Part shown: one piece after another, positions 9,401 to 20,600 of the stretch
Position numbering within the stretch: position 1 is the first letter of the stretch
How the letters are laid out: every line of letters starts with the position of its first letter
Assembly: GCA_036897485.1 (NCBI GenBank)
Contig: JAYMTF010000989.1
Location: forward strand, 1 to 27,512
Source: Pelargonium nanum
Taxonomy: Eukaryota; Streptophyta; Magnoliopsida; Geraniales; Geraniaceae
Reading direction: 5' to 3'
DNA: 27,512 nt
The notes under the pieces: model-generated
What the model saw: the letters and a program-made list of their open reading frames with translations, nothing else
Told to the model about the DNA's origin: nothing
The model's database searches: none
Translations under genes and position numbers: made by a program

Positions 9401-12400
9401 GTCTTGTATTCCTTTTTTAGGAAAAATTAAGGAGAAGTTGGTTAATGGTAGACATTTACCCGTGTACCATGTGTTATAACAAGCTCAATGGATTCTAACT
9501 AACATATGATGGGGATGTTAATGGTAATTTATGCAAAAATAAGTTCCTTAAAAGAAAATAGGACACTCATTTTGGGGCAAAAATTCAAGAGAAACAAGAC
9601 ACCATAATGGGGACGGAGGGAGTATGAGGATTACTCATATAGTTATTATATACACTGGAATGAAATGACAATAAGCAAATTAATTATTACACCTTTGGAA
9701 AAAAATATAAAAGGTTCTTACTCCTAAAACATTACAAGAGCAAAAGATGTTATACACTGGAACATGCAGCAAATAAATTTAATATATCCACATCATATGG
9801 AAAGACAGTAAAATATGTTTATAATAAAGCATCATATAATCACAACTGTAAAAATTACGACTGCAACAAACACCAAATTCAGTTTAACTTCTGTTCCATT
9901 TGAAATTGTACAGTTCACATTATAAGAAATTTGTCATCAAAGACATTCAAGATCCAAATTCAAATTATAAATATAAAAATGACAGCTGCCAGCACAGTGA
10001 ACTCTTGTACTATACTTACCAAAATAACTCTTGGAAAAGTGATATCTAATTAGTCTAACACACTAAGTTCATTGTGTCAAAGAAACGCACCTTTTTGATG
10101 ACCCGCTACTTGATGTGGCCTGCTATTATACTGATTATTATTGCTTGGTAATCTGCTAGTCATGTTGGGGATAACTGATTCCGCGTGTGTATCTTGGTCA
10201 GTCTTTGAAATTGCAGTAAAGGATCGAAACGATTCTGTAGTGCTAACTCTTCCCCCAACTGAATTTGAGAAAGAACTGCTTGGTGAAGACGAACGCTTAT
10301 TAGTGTTCTCAGAGGGCTGACGGCGAACGCCTACAACCCCAGCAGAGGATCTAGAGTCAGGTGATGGAACATGAACAGGATCTGTAGAAGAGGAATAAAG
10401 ACCAACAGAATTACTAGACGCCGACATTGCAGGATTTGACTGAGAATTGCTTGGCTTCACTGCTTGTACCCTTGAGACTGAACTTGGAACAGTAGCCCGT
10501 TTTTCTTCCAATACCTCTTTCCTATTGGTGCCACTAGAACTAGCTTCTCTAGCATGTCTTGATTGTGACTCATTTGGCCCATTAGAAGGTTGAAATCTAT
10601 GTCCGCCCAACGGCTTTGGGTCTACTGAAGTTGACGTTGACCTGCCACAACAACCAAAAAAATGAATGAACTAATAGCTTAACTATAAAGTAGAGTATGT
10701 ATGCATCGTCTTAAATAAAAAAACAATTCCAAAGAGGTATATACCAATGTCTACATATATGAATGTATCATAAAAAAAATGGATTCACCTTTACTCAGTT
10801 GCACCTTTAAAGATCAATTTCTAATTGAGACTATTTCAAAGCATAGATGTTTTACTTCCCTATTTCTTTTCTAAATTTGAATTAATTAACTTTTACTCAA
10901 ACTTCCAATTACAACCTCTTGAGCGTCAAAAGTTTCTACTGTTCACCTATTTTCCCATTTTCTTAAGTAAACTAGCATATGCATGTAGGTACTGCACTTT
11001 ACTTGAAAATTATACCATATCTGCATTTAAAATATTTACTCTTTTCAGATTCCATCTTTTATTTAGACCTTTTTAGGGGAGAGTTGTTCTAATGCCAACA
11101 TTACATGCATTCTCATTCTATCCTACATTGCTTCAGCATGTAAACATACTCGCATGGAGCAAAAATACATGTGCATAACAATTTACTAAGAGGTATCAGT
11201 GTCATTATCATTCTACCATTAAACAAAGATGCTTCAGTATTAGGTTCAGTAAGTTTAATAGAATTTGAAACTACAGGATAGTAAATTTTCCAATAAGAAA
11301 AATGTCACATATATAAGATGAGAAAATTGCAGAAAAAAATAGAACAAAAGGGTATCGAGAAGACATACCCCTTTTCAGACAGGTTTAACACCACCTCCTC
11401 TTTAGAGGAGGTTTGTGACAAAGCAGGCTTCACTTCCCCATTAGTACTCTGGTTAAGACGATTGTCTCTCACAACACGGAATTCTCTTATAACCCCTGCA
11501 TCTATTAAACTTCATACGTCAACTAGAAGACCACAAACAATGCATGTTATAAAAAGTAAAACCAATATCAATAATACAACAGGAATTTATTTTTTATTTT
11601 ATTCACTGACATAAACAGAACTTGGAAAATGGCAATGAGAAGGTAGCATTGCCAACAGATACGTAGGAATTTTCAATTAGTGAGAACACTGGACACTTTA
11701 GATGAGAATGAGACATGAGGATATCTACAACTCTGTAAAGGAGCTGGATTGAATAATATCATATAGAAATAAATACGAAGTTTTAGTTCTCTGGTTACAA
11801 TTAGTACTGAGGGGACTCAAAAAGACAAAAATACTTAGTTTTTGTGCCTTAATCATGCTCACATACGAGAACTTTTTTAGATAATAATATATTCCAATCA
11901 AATCATTTTTCTACCTATATATTCATTTTACTAACTTATGTTTCTGAAAGAAAATCTAAAAGTTACCAGAAACCAAGCATGGGTCACATAAAGGAATATA
12001 TGCTTAGTTAGTTTAGATGCCTGAATGACTTGAGCAGAAGTACTGCCATAGTTATTTTGTAACAAATGAACGTTCAAATCTAGGGTAAGAAGCACAGCTC
12101 AAGCTTGTCAAGAAATTCTGACCACTCTAAATACATAAGCAAAATATCCTTGTTTCCATGTCACACCACACAAACAGAGAACAGAACATTAGAACAGTAA
12201 TGTATGCACAATTGACATATGGTAATTACCAGGTACTGAATTCCGAGTATAGGCGCCTCTTCGAGCATTACGATCAGGAAATGCATTATATTTCATTCCA
12301 TGGCCACCGCTCTCAGCAGGTCGATCAGGAAATTTGTTAGATTTTATTCCCTGACCAGCATGCTCAGCACCACGATCAGGAAACTTACTATATTTCGCTC

Positions 12401-14905
12401 CTTGATTGGCGTTTTCAGCATTACGATCGGGAAATTTATTATACTTTGTTTCTTGACCAGCATTATCAGCATTGCGATCAGGAAATTTATTGTATTTCAT
12501 TGATTGACCAGCATTATCAGCATTCCGATCAGGATATTTATTATATTTCATTGTTTGAGCAGCATTCTCAGGTCGTTTTCTTGGATCTGCAGAAACCTTG
12601 TATCCCATACTCTGAGGCCATAAGAATATTTATATGTTATTAAATACTAAAAAATATAAAACAAAACAAACAAGTAAATGCAGGACAATACCTCTTTCTT
12701 CTTGTCCCTCTTGCTTTTCACTTCATGAAATGGATCTGAGTGATAAAACAAGGGTAAGCATAATAAGAGTTTGCATTTGAAACATGGTAAAGAAAAATGA
12801 AAGAATCGTTCACTCCATCATGCATTAGAACTTTGAGATTGAAGAACTACGCAAACAAATGGTGACAAACAATTTCAAAGTCAATAGAACAACTCCCACG
12901 CTCATAATCAACACCTAAGAACCAAAACCCACCAAAAGTATCGACAACAAAAAAGAAAAACAAAGGCACCCTTGCAAATTGGACTTGGGAAACAATATGT
13001 GTCCAATTTAGTTAGCATTATACATTACCATGACTTCTCAAAAGACCACTCTCGGGACCCTTCAATGCAAGTATAGTTTTTTTTTTATGGACAATGTAAG
13101 TATAGTTAATTCAATAGTACAATAGCTAAATACTGTTTTGACATTTAACTCCTAACTCAACAAAACTTCACATTAACCAGAAACTTAAACCCCACACTAA
13201 CACTAAATGAACTTGAACTGGAAAGATGAACGAACCCCTAAAGTTTCAACAGCTAAACCAACATCTTTATCATTGGTTGAAGATCACGAGGCGTTTCGAA
13301 TAAGAAAAGAAGAAGAAGAAGACTCTGTTTCTTTATTCTATTTATCTATTTTATTCGTATTGATTTGGATTTTAGTTAGGGTGAATTCTACACAATTGTA
13401 ACCGAAACTAAATTACTGAGAATCGAACCAATTCATTGCACAACCAGTTTGTTTAGCATTATAAATTTAAGGAGGCTTTCTTGGAACCTTCAATGCAAGT
13501 ATAGGCAATACACCAGTACAATAACTACAAAGGGTTTATTATTTAGCTCCTAAATCAACCTCACTTCAGAAAAACCAGAAACTTAAGCTCCACAGAACTA
13601 AAATCGAACAAAAAATCAATTTTTTAATAGCTAAACCAAACCACAAGCTCTAGACTCTATGTGCACCAAAATTAAATTACTCGTAACTGAACAAAGTCAA
13701 TAATGAACAACCAAAGTCGCTCCAAAATAAGTGAAATAGCGAAAATAGCAACGTCAATTGCTCCTAGATCAGTATCACTTCACGGTAACTAGAAACTTAA
13801 GCACCACCCCAACACAATACAAACTTGAACTAAAAAAAAAAAACTCTAATTTTCAACAGCTAAACCAACAAAACTAAACCACTCACAATCAAACAAAGTC
13901 AATAAAGGCATAAAGCACAACCAAAATCTCTCCAAAACCACAATGCTCCAAAAATAAGTGATACAGCAAAAATTGCAAAGTCAATTACTCCTAAATCAAC
14001 CTCAATTCAAGTTAACTACAAAATTAAAACTAGAAAAACAAACAAAACCTCAAATTTTCCACAGCTAATCCAACCACAGCTCAACGCGCACAATCGCACT
14101 CAAACAAAATCGCTCCAAAACCACAATGCAAACACCAATGGCTCAAAATTTCACCGAAACAGTCAAAAAACTAAACAACTCACAATCCAACAAAGTCATT
14201 CATGCACAAAGTCACTCCAAAAGCACTATGCTCCAAAAACAAGTGAAACATCAAAAATTGCAAAGTCAATTACTCCTAATTCAGCCTCAATTCAAGTTAA
14301 CTACAAAACTAAAACTAAAAAACAAACAAAACCTCAAATTTTCCACAGCTAATTCAACCACAGCTCAACGTGCACAACCGCACTCAAACTAAACTGCTCC
14401 AAAACCACAATGCAAACACCAACTGCTCAAAAATTCACCGAAACAGTCAAAAAAACTAAACAACTCACAATCCAACAAAGTCACTCCAAAACCACTATGC
14501 TCCAAAAACAAGTGAAACATCAAAACTTGCAAAGCCAATTACTCCCCAATCAGCCTCAATTCAAGTTAACTACAAAATCAAAACTAAAAAAACAAACAAA
14601 ACCTCAAATTTTCCACAGCTAATCCAACCACAGCTCAACGCACACAATCGCACTCAAACAAAATCGCTCCAAAACCACAATGCAAACACCAACGGCTCAA
14701 AAATTCACCGAAACGGTCAAAAAAACCGACCTTGGAGAAGCAATTTCTGAGCAGTCTCGTTAGGGTCCATGTTCGTCTCCTTGAGAGCGATGTAAATTTC
14801 GGCATCAGAGTGATTCGTCGCGATTTCTTTGATGCTCTGTATGGTGCTGCGCATTTGGGCGGAGAGTACCGGAGACTCGCTATCGGTTCGCGAACCAGAG
14901 ACCAT
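6406..14905 (-). CDS. GIP1L: GBF-interacting protein 1-like (GIP1 N-terminal domain), ten exons, 917 aa
   Basis: Coding exons on the minus strand are 14905-14731, 12735-12692, 12611-12230, 11495-11369, 10641-10091, 9260-8927, 8603-8333, 8185-8093, 7934-7491 and 6738-6406 (TGA). They sum to 2754 nt in one frame, and every intron is GT-AG. Residues ~14-73 ('STIQSIKEIATNHSDAEIYI', 'ETAQKLLLQDPFHEVKSKRD') form the UBA-like GIP1 N-terminal domain (DUF1296). Residues 87-188 are six 17-aa repeats. 'REFRVVRDNR' (204-213) is a family signature. Next come a Ser-rich disordered part, 'LQPNKEWKPK' (428-437), 'LTFGSFG' (507-513), 'YDPQTGYEMPYFRSTMDESL' (exon 8), Q5 at 674-678 and a Gly/Pro/Gln/Met-rich end. 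The ATG is the first AUG in roughly 290 nt of upstream sequence. Family knowledge: Arabidopsis GIP1 binds G-box bZIP factors and raises their DNA binding. The role of this protein is inferred. Domain order resembles animal UBAP2L/Lingerer. Confidence 0.93.
6739..7490 (-). other. GIP1-like intron 9 with inserted repeat sequence
   Basis: This 752-bp intron lies between phase-0 exons 9 and 10. The segment about 6848-6975 matches the inverted-repeat element at 24393-24494 in the opposite orientation. The segment about 7200-7470 has 'ctgacgtggcat' and 'atgtcacatcag' facing each other, and more phrases typical of transposon remnants. No coding sequence of its own is visible. Confidence 0.6.
6848..6975 (+). 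mobile_element. Diverged MITE copy in GIP1-like intron 9
   Basis: It starts 'gggtcaaaaaactcgggcg' and runs through 'tattttgtatctttttatag' and 'cccactaagcggg'. This aligns by eye with the reverse complement of 24393-24494 over at least 75 bp. The far end is worn ('gtgtctctttcccgc'), so the right border is approximate. Confidence 0.5.
9379..9622. mobile_element. Stowaway-type MITE in GIP1-like intron 5
   Basis: The 244-bp element is flanked by TA on both sides (9377-9378 and 9623-9624). Its ends, 'ctcccttcatcccaaaatga' and the reverse complement of 'cattatggggacggagggag', match the well-known CTCCCTCCGTCCC start of Stowaway (Tc1/mariner) MITEs. The terminal match extends through 'gtgtcttg', about 28 bp with a few mismatches. 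It has no coding capacity and depends on a mariner-like transposase elsewhere. It sits in intron 5 (9261-10090) and does not disturb the splice sites. Confidence 0.9.
12267..12572 (-). repeat. Six-copy 51-bp (17-aa) tandem repeat inside GIP1-like exon 3
   Basis: The repeat encodes residues 87-188 as six back-to-back 17-residue units with consensus A-[DE]-N-A-G-Q-x-x-K-Y-N-K-F-P-D-R-N. Units 2 and 3 are nearly identical. The last unit and the next residues (ARRGAYTRNSVPG) lead back into ordinary family sequence. The unit is an exact multiple of three, so the frame is kept. The conserved FPDRN and KYNK words suggest selection or recent copying. Confidence 0.92.
13100..14727. repeat. Tandem repeat array filling GIP1-like intron 1, unit ~215-285 bp
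   Basis: The word 'atgcaaacaccaa' starts three near-identical copies at 14126, 14410 and 14680 (spacings 284 and 270). The third is partial and stops at the exon 1 donor. The marker 'ctcctaaatcaacctca' or variants occurs near 13151, 13546, 13761, 13990, 14275 and 14540. The array therefore grows more diverged away from exon 1. Each full copy also holds 'ttgcaaagtcaatta', 'cctcaattcaagttaactac', 'cctcaaattttccacagcta' and 'ccgaaacagtcaaaaaa'. It is an A/C-rich plus strand with short chance open frames, and intronic on the minus strand. Confidence 0.88.
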
Positions 14906-15110
14906 TATAGGTATCGACGGTGACGATAATCGAAAGGACGAAAATGCCCCGGAGTGTGTGTATGTATGTACTGTATGTATAGGTTGGAATCGGAGACTGT
15001 ACGGTTAGGGTTTGCGATTCAGAGAAAGAGGGTTTAGAGAAGAAGACGATGAAGAAACAGAACAGAACGGCTTTTAGAGAGAGAGAGAGAGAGAGGGTTT
15101 TGAACTGTCT
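14906..15110 (-). promoter_or_regulatory. Probable GIP1-like 5' UTR with (CT)n tract
   Basis: On the minus strand this stretch has no AUG before the start codon at 14905-14903. It contains a (CT)~10 run (GA run at about 15075-15096 on the plus strand), a common feature of plant leaders and core promoters. The transcription start cannot be fixed, and no clear TATA box was identified. Confidence 0.5.
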
Positions 15111-15129
15111 TTTGACCGTCAACGACTTT

Positions 15130-16270
15130 TTTGCAAAAATCCAAATTTGGGACTTGTGGAATGACGGTTTTGCCCTTAGAGTTTGATAACTTGAAGGGCA
15201 TAATCGTCAGTTTAATAGAATAACTCTTTTTTAAGTACAAATCTTCCAAATAACCACTGCATGGTGTGTATTAGTTTTTTGTAGAGAAGGCAATTTAGAT
15301 CCAAATGTGTGAATTCTTGAAATCTTATCTGATTTTTATGTCGAACTGATTCAACCAATTTTTGAGTACGTTCGGATTTATCTCAAAATTATTCGTTTCG
15401 GACCGGACAAATTTATATGAATTTGTATGTTTTACATGTAAAAGAAGTCGAATGACTACGTTAATGAGGTGCACGAAGATGAACAATGGTGTTTGGAAGG
15501 TTTTCTTCTACGGTGATTGCTAGTCATTTGTTGTGCTAGATACTTGTTCAATAGGCGAATTATAGTAGTTTAGTTTGATATGAAATAATTGTTCAATCCG
15601 GGTACTATAAGTGTGAAATTGTGAATTAGTTTGTGCTTCAGAGAAATGATTCATGGTAGGTTTTATGCAACGATATATGTCAAGTTGACTTGTGCCATAG
15701 CTTTAAAAAACTAGATGCAATGATTACTTCATATATAGAGTTTGAGACGAATGGCAACAATAGAATAGTTTATTTTAGCGCACGAGGAATTTGTGCTCTA
15801 TTTTTTATTATAGGAGTGTGTCACGAGCTATAATAGGCAATGACCGATCCTACCTTGATAAATAACAAATATGGTTGACTCATGGTGATGGATTGATGGT
15901 CTATAAAGCCGTGAGTGCCCTCGTTTTTTTCGCTGATGCAACAACAGAGGTAGAGGTGGGCCATGAGCTGTAGTAGGCGCAGTGGCTCGCCCTAGCTTGA
16001 TAAACAACATATTTTTAACGGTTGAACTGATGATGATGATCTGTTCGGTAGTGACTAGTGTTTGCCCTTCTTTCCCTCCATTATACTTATTGATTCATGG
16101 AGTACAATGGAAACAATTACATACCAAAAAAAAAACTACCAAAAATAATCATTTTTTAGAATCTGCATGTTCCTTCGCAGGAGAGTGTTGGATTTGTCTT
16201 TTGTTGTACAAAACTAAAGATACCACACATACAACAGAGCACACAACAACACTAACAACGAGATAGTGAT
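15130..16270. repeat. Intergenic region between the divergent genes, with a ~142-bp duplication
   Basis: Positions about 15816-15905 and 15958-16045 are diverged direct copies: 'cacgagctataataggc' against 'catgagctgtagtaggc', then 'ccttgataaataacaaat' against 'gcttgataaacaacatat', then 'ggttgactcatggtgatg' against 'ggttgaactgatgatgatg'. Positions about 15300-15445 hold a fragment of the dispersed repeat also seen at 2770-3000. No gene is supported. Confidence 0.45.
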
Positions 16271-16272
16271 AA

Positions 16273-16677
16273 ATGTCCGAGTCTCCGGCAACCACCAGCT
16301 CGCCGGACACCACAACCGCCTGCCCGAAGCCGACTCCGGTGGCCTTGAGCATCCCTAAGATATCACTCGGATCCACAAGCCTAGAAAACGAAATAGCCGT
16401 TGCTCATGAATCTGATTTCGTTTCGTTTAGTTATGCTATAAGGTTTGCGAACCGAGGGATGATCATTGCGTTAGCTAGAGCGTCGGAATCTACGTCAGAC
16501 ATAGGTGTTTGCGTGGGGACCCCGAAGTTTATTTATGTTTTTAGTTTGATTTTTATTCATGTTTCTAGTTTAGAGTTTGATCATGTTTTTGGTTTGAATT
16601 TCTCACAGTATTTTGGATTTAGTTTGTTTCATAAAAAAAAATCACTGACATTACACATTTTACATTTAGAACTATAA
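16273..16677 (+). CDS. Hypothetical small ORF, 134 codons, doubtful
   Basis: The ATG-started frame begins with a GC-richer, Thr/Pro/Ser-rich stretch ('MSESPATTSSPDTTTACPKP', codons 1-20). It continues through 'IPKISLGSTSLENEIAVAHE' to a hydrophobic, phenylalanine-rich tail that looks like untranslated AT-rich DNA read by chance. Only about the first 80-90 codons have a coding-like composition. I recognise no family. It could be a lineage-specific small gene, a fragment of a lost gene, or noise. It lies upstream of PDAT1 on the same strand. Confidence 0.22.
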   Translation: MSESPATTSSPDTTTACPKPTPVALSIPKISLGSTSLENEIAVAHESDFVSFSYAIRFANRGMIIALARASESTSDIGVCVGTPKFIYVFSLIFIHVSSLEFDHVFGLNFSQYFGFSLFHKKKSLTLHILHLEL

Positions 16678-16679
16678 CT

Positions 16680-17370
16680 CAAACTCTTCTTAGCTGAAAT
16701 CGATCTTGCTTTCTTTTTTAAAAAGTGAATCAACGGATACTCGAAATTCTTCAACCCTTCTTTTTGCTTATTTGGGTTGCAAAAAAATGTCCTCGCGTAA
16801 CTTTTAGGTCATACCAAGTCGAATGTATAATTTCAAAATTTACAAGTCGAGTCGGACAAATTTGTATGAACTCACATTTTCACACAAAAACAAAAATTGT
16901 TCCGACCATCAAATTGAGTTCAAGTTAGATCTTTTATCCCAAACATGTGGGTAAACAAAAAAATACCTATATTGTTGGTGATTAGTGTTACACAAAACGG
17001 CCCCAACCATTTATGGGGTTGGTTGAATTGAATCTTCTTTGTGGTAGTTGGACTAGGGTCTTACGAATCCGCACGAACTCGCATCTTCTACATGTACTAT
17101 CATAACTCAATCCAACGCTCTTATAGGTCGAGTTTAGGTTAGGTCTTCCTTAAACTCAAATTGTATTTTTGAACAGATCGATTTTCGTATTGAACCAAAT
17201 CGAGTTCAATTTGCAAAATTACGGATCTGATTGAACAAATTTGCTCGATTATTTTATCCCGAACTCGAAAATCTCCGATCCAACTTAAAATCTGAATTGC
17301 AAAGTCGGATTAGAAGCTGTCGAACCTTCCGCGACCATACATTGAGTTTCAGATAATTCATGAACAGCCA
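16680..17370. repeat. PDAT1 upstream region with dispersed-repeat fragments
   Basis: Phrases such as 'gacaaatttgtatgaactc' (about 16856) and 'cgaatccgcacgaactcgc' (about 17066) belong to the scattered family listed for 2745-3180. No gene is visible. Confidence 0.35.
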
Positions 17371-17625
17371 ATAAAACTTATCCACGTGTCGAGATCACAA
17401 CAGCCCATCCATTATGGGACCCACAGACAGTACGTACCAGCCAATCACAATCCATCTACCGAAAAGATCCTCACTGACCAGTCAACTCTCTTCGGTCTTA
17501 CCGGTAACGCTAAAACCAGAACCCATATCACCCTGTTTGTTTCCCAAGAAAACCAAACACAACTTTCTCGGGAAAATAAAACCAAAACTTAATCCTCGAT
17601 TCGCGTCGTCGCCGCAACACTGTAA
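17367..17625 (+). promoter_or_regulatory. PDAT1 proximal promoter and 5' leader
   Basis: A G-box/ABRE-type word 'ccacgtgtc' lies at 17382-17390, and CCAAT words lie at about 17369 and 17441-17445. Between 17417 and the start codon at 17626 there is no other ATG, so the 684-codon frame opens at the first AUG for any transcript starting in that interval. No convincing TATA box was found. Binding by bZIP or bHLH factors is inferred from the motif only. Confidence 0.45.
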
Positions 17626-20600
17626 ATGCCTCTGATTCGCCGGAAAAAGGCCGCCGACAATGACAAAGACAAGCCGCCGAGCTCAGATTCGAAGCTCGCC
17701 AGAGAAGCGAGCGAAGACGAAGACGACGACGACAACAAAACTCACAGCAACAGCAAGAAGAAGAGCTCGGCGAAGAGGACGAGCTTGGCGGAGAGGAGGA
17801 AGTGGTCGTGCGTGGACAGTTGCTGCTGGTTCATCGGCTGCGTTTGCGTGACGTGGTGGCTCTTGCTGTTCCTCTACAAGGCGATGCCGGCTTCGTTTCC
17901 TCAGTACGTGACGGAGGCTATCACCGGACCGTTGCCGGACCCTCCCGGCGTGAAGCTGAAGAAGGAGGGGCTGACGGCGCAGCATCCGGTGGTGTTCGTT
18001 CCCGGAATCGTGACCGGCGGCCTCGAGCTCTGGGAGGGGCGCCAGTGCGCGGAAGGACTGTTCCGGAAGCGGCTGTGGGGCGGCACGTTTGGGGAAGTGT
18101 ATAAAAGGTTTGTGAAACACTGCTTTAGACTTGTGATTTACAGTAATTGAAGCTATAGTGAATGAATCTATGTTGTGTTGTTGTTTTACAGTATGTGTTT
18201 GTGATGAGACTTTAGGTTTTTGGCTTGATTTGGAAGAGAAATCGATGAACTGTTGAATAGATTAGGATTGCTTTGTTATTTGTAGTAATTAGGTTGTGAT
18301 AGATATGGTTTGTTTAGTTTTAGTGCATAAATCTTGGATCATCGAATAACTTTCCCTTTAAAGGTGGAGAGTTGAAGTTGGTTTTTGGTGCTAAGAATGG
18401 GAAGAAACGGTCAAAAGCAATTGTTTAATTTTGTTAGTAGATGGCTCTGTTAGATATTGATTGTTTAATTAAAGTGCACAACTGGTTGTTTATTGAAAGA
18501 CTTACCTTTAAAGCTAGAGAGACAAGGTTGGTGTTTGATGTCAGGAATGGAAGGAAATTGCAAAATGGTGTTGCTTTAAAACTAAGCAATGGATTCATTT
18601 TGTTAATAGCAGGCTTTGCATGATATAGATCATTAGATTGTTGGATTAAAGTGCAGAAATGGTTGATTCTTGAATGACTTATCCTTTAAAGAAAGAAAGT
18701 TTGAGGCTGGTTGTTGATGCCTAGAATGGTAGGAAATGGTGTTGCATTAAAACTAAGCAATGGGTTAATTTTGTTAATAGTAGGCTTTGTAATATATGGT
18801 TTGTTTGATTAAAGTACAGAAACAGTTGACTCTTGAATAGCTTACCCTTTAAAGATAGAGATACGAGGTTGGTTGTTGATACCAAGAATGGAAGGAAATG
18901 GTAAAATGGTGGTCTTAAAATCAAGCCTGAGTTAATTTTGTTAATGGAAAATTGTTTTATAAAGAGGCATTAGAAGATTCACAGACTAATTGCTTTTCCC
19001 GAATTGACTTCAGTTTGGAACTAGAGACATTGCAGGCGCTTACTTGTAAATAGATAAAGGTCCATGCATATAATTGGCCATTTCATGAGAAACTTCTTGT
19101 TGCTTGTTTTGGCAAGTAATTTATGTATAATTCACTGCATGAACAAGTGATCTTTGAGAGGGGGAAAATTATATGGACAAGTGTGCACTTGTTCGTGGAC
19201 TATATTACCATCATGCTTGTTTGGGGTATAACTGAATAGATTTAGCAATGCATTTGAAGACAGCCAGAAATGAAAATCAAAAGGGAAAACAGTTGGTTGT
19301 AGTTTAAAATTTTGAAGTCCTAGTACGTAACATAATTTTATATTTGCTTATGTGGTAACTGATAAGCTTTGTTGGCAGTTGGGTTAAAATTCAGTGAGAT
19401 ATAGTTACTTATATTATATATGGCAGGAATTGATTCCTTGATGCAGGAGATGTCGAGATGCATTCTTCGTGATTGTTCCTCGTTTGTCATATTGGCTAGA
19501 AAGTCACTGTTAGCCATGCCCATATGGATTAGATAACTTTTACTTCTCTAAATGTGTTAATAACTCAATGCAGTGAAACCAATCTCTTTTAGATTCTTAG
19601 AATCACATTTTAACACGGTGAGTGAAAAAATGCAGTGTGAAAACAACTTAAACCAGAAGAGGCATACATATACTCTAATGGGTCAATGACATTGTTCACA
19701 TTGGCGGGGGTACTGGGGTTGCTGGTTCTTATCTGATACCATTTCCAGGTTTCGTAGATTTTAGAAGTGCACTTAACTTATGAATTTCCTCTACTGCTTT
19801 TGACAATTAGCTGACAGATCCTAATTGTTTGGTTGGATATTTTGCAGACCTTTATGTTGGGTAGAACATATGTCACTTGATAACGAAACTGGATTGGATC
19901 CTTGCGGTATAAGAGTAAGGCCAGTTCCTGGACTTGTGGCTGCTGATTATTTCGCCCCGGGTTATTTCGTATGGGCAGTTATGATTGCTAATTTAGCTCA
20001 AATTGGTTATGAAGAAAAAACCATGTATATGGCTTCATATGATTGGAGACTTTCATTTCAAAACACTGAGGTATTATTTAACTTCTCTATTATGGACCTT
20101 TTTTCATTTTAAGTTTCTACTGCTTGCATGAGTTTGGTTTAATATTTCGTTTACACTTATCAGGTAAGGGACCAATCACTAAGTCGTATGAAAAGTAATA
20201 TAGAACTGATGGTTGCTACAAATGGTGGGAAAAAGGCTGTCATTATTCCTCATTCAATGGGCGTTTTGTACTTTCTGCATTTTATGAAGTGGGTTGAGAC
20301 ACCAACTCCAATGGGCGGTGGCGGGGGTCCAGATTGGTGTTCTAAACATATTAAGGCAGTGGTTAACATTGGTGGACCATTTTTAGGTGTTCCAAAAGCT
20401 ATTGCTGGGCTTTTCTCTGCTGAAGCCAAGGATATTGCAGTTGCCAGGTTTGCAGTTTACTTCCCAATGTTGAAGATAAATAGTATCTTGTGATAGGTTG
20501 TTGTCACAATGAGTTTAGTTTTGCAGTGATAATCTCTCTCTAGTAGGTGATCAAATGTAATTGACTAAAACAAATATGATTTCGAAGAATCCCTCGTAAC

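Noticed and set aside
12158..12643. Plus-strand open frames with repeated 'DQHYQH' words
   Set aside because: They are the antisense reading of the six-copy repeat in GIP1-like exon 3; the minus-strand frame joins cleanly to flanking exons.
14126..14622. Two Lys/Gln/Asn/Thr-rich plus-strand frames that look like paralogous small proteins
   Set aside because: Their similarity comes from the tandem array in GIP1-like intron 1; the A/C-rich strand rarely forms stop codons.
14880..15122. An 80-codon minus-strand frame overlapping the GIP1-like start, as a possible uORF
   Set aside because: It begins with TTG, not ATG, and crosses the CT-rich leader; no AUG lies upstream of the true start in that stretch.
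17683..18120. A 145-codon minus-strand frame
   Set aside because: It is antisense to the GC-rich PDAT1 exon 1, whose protein is clearly recognised.
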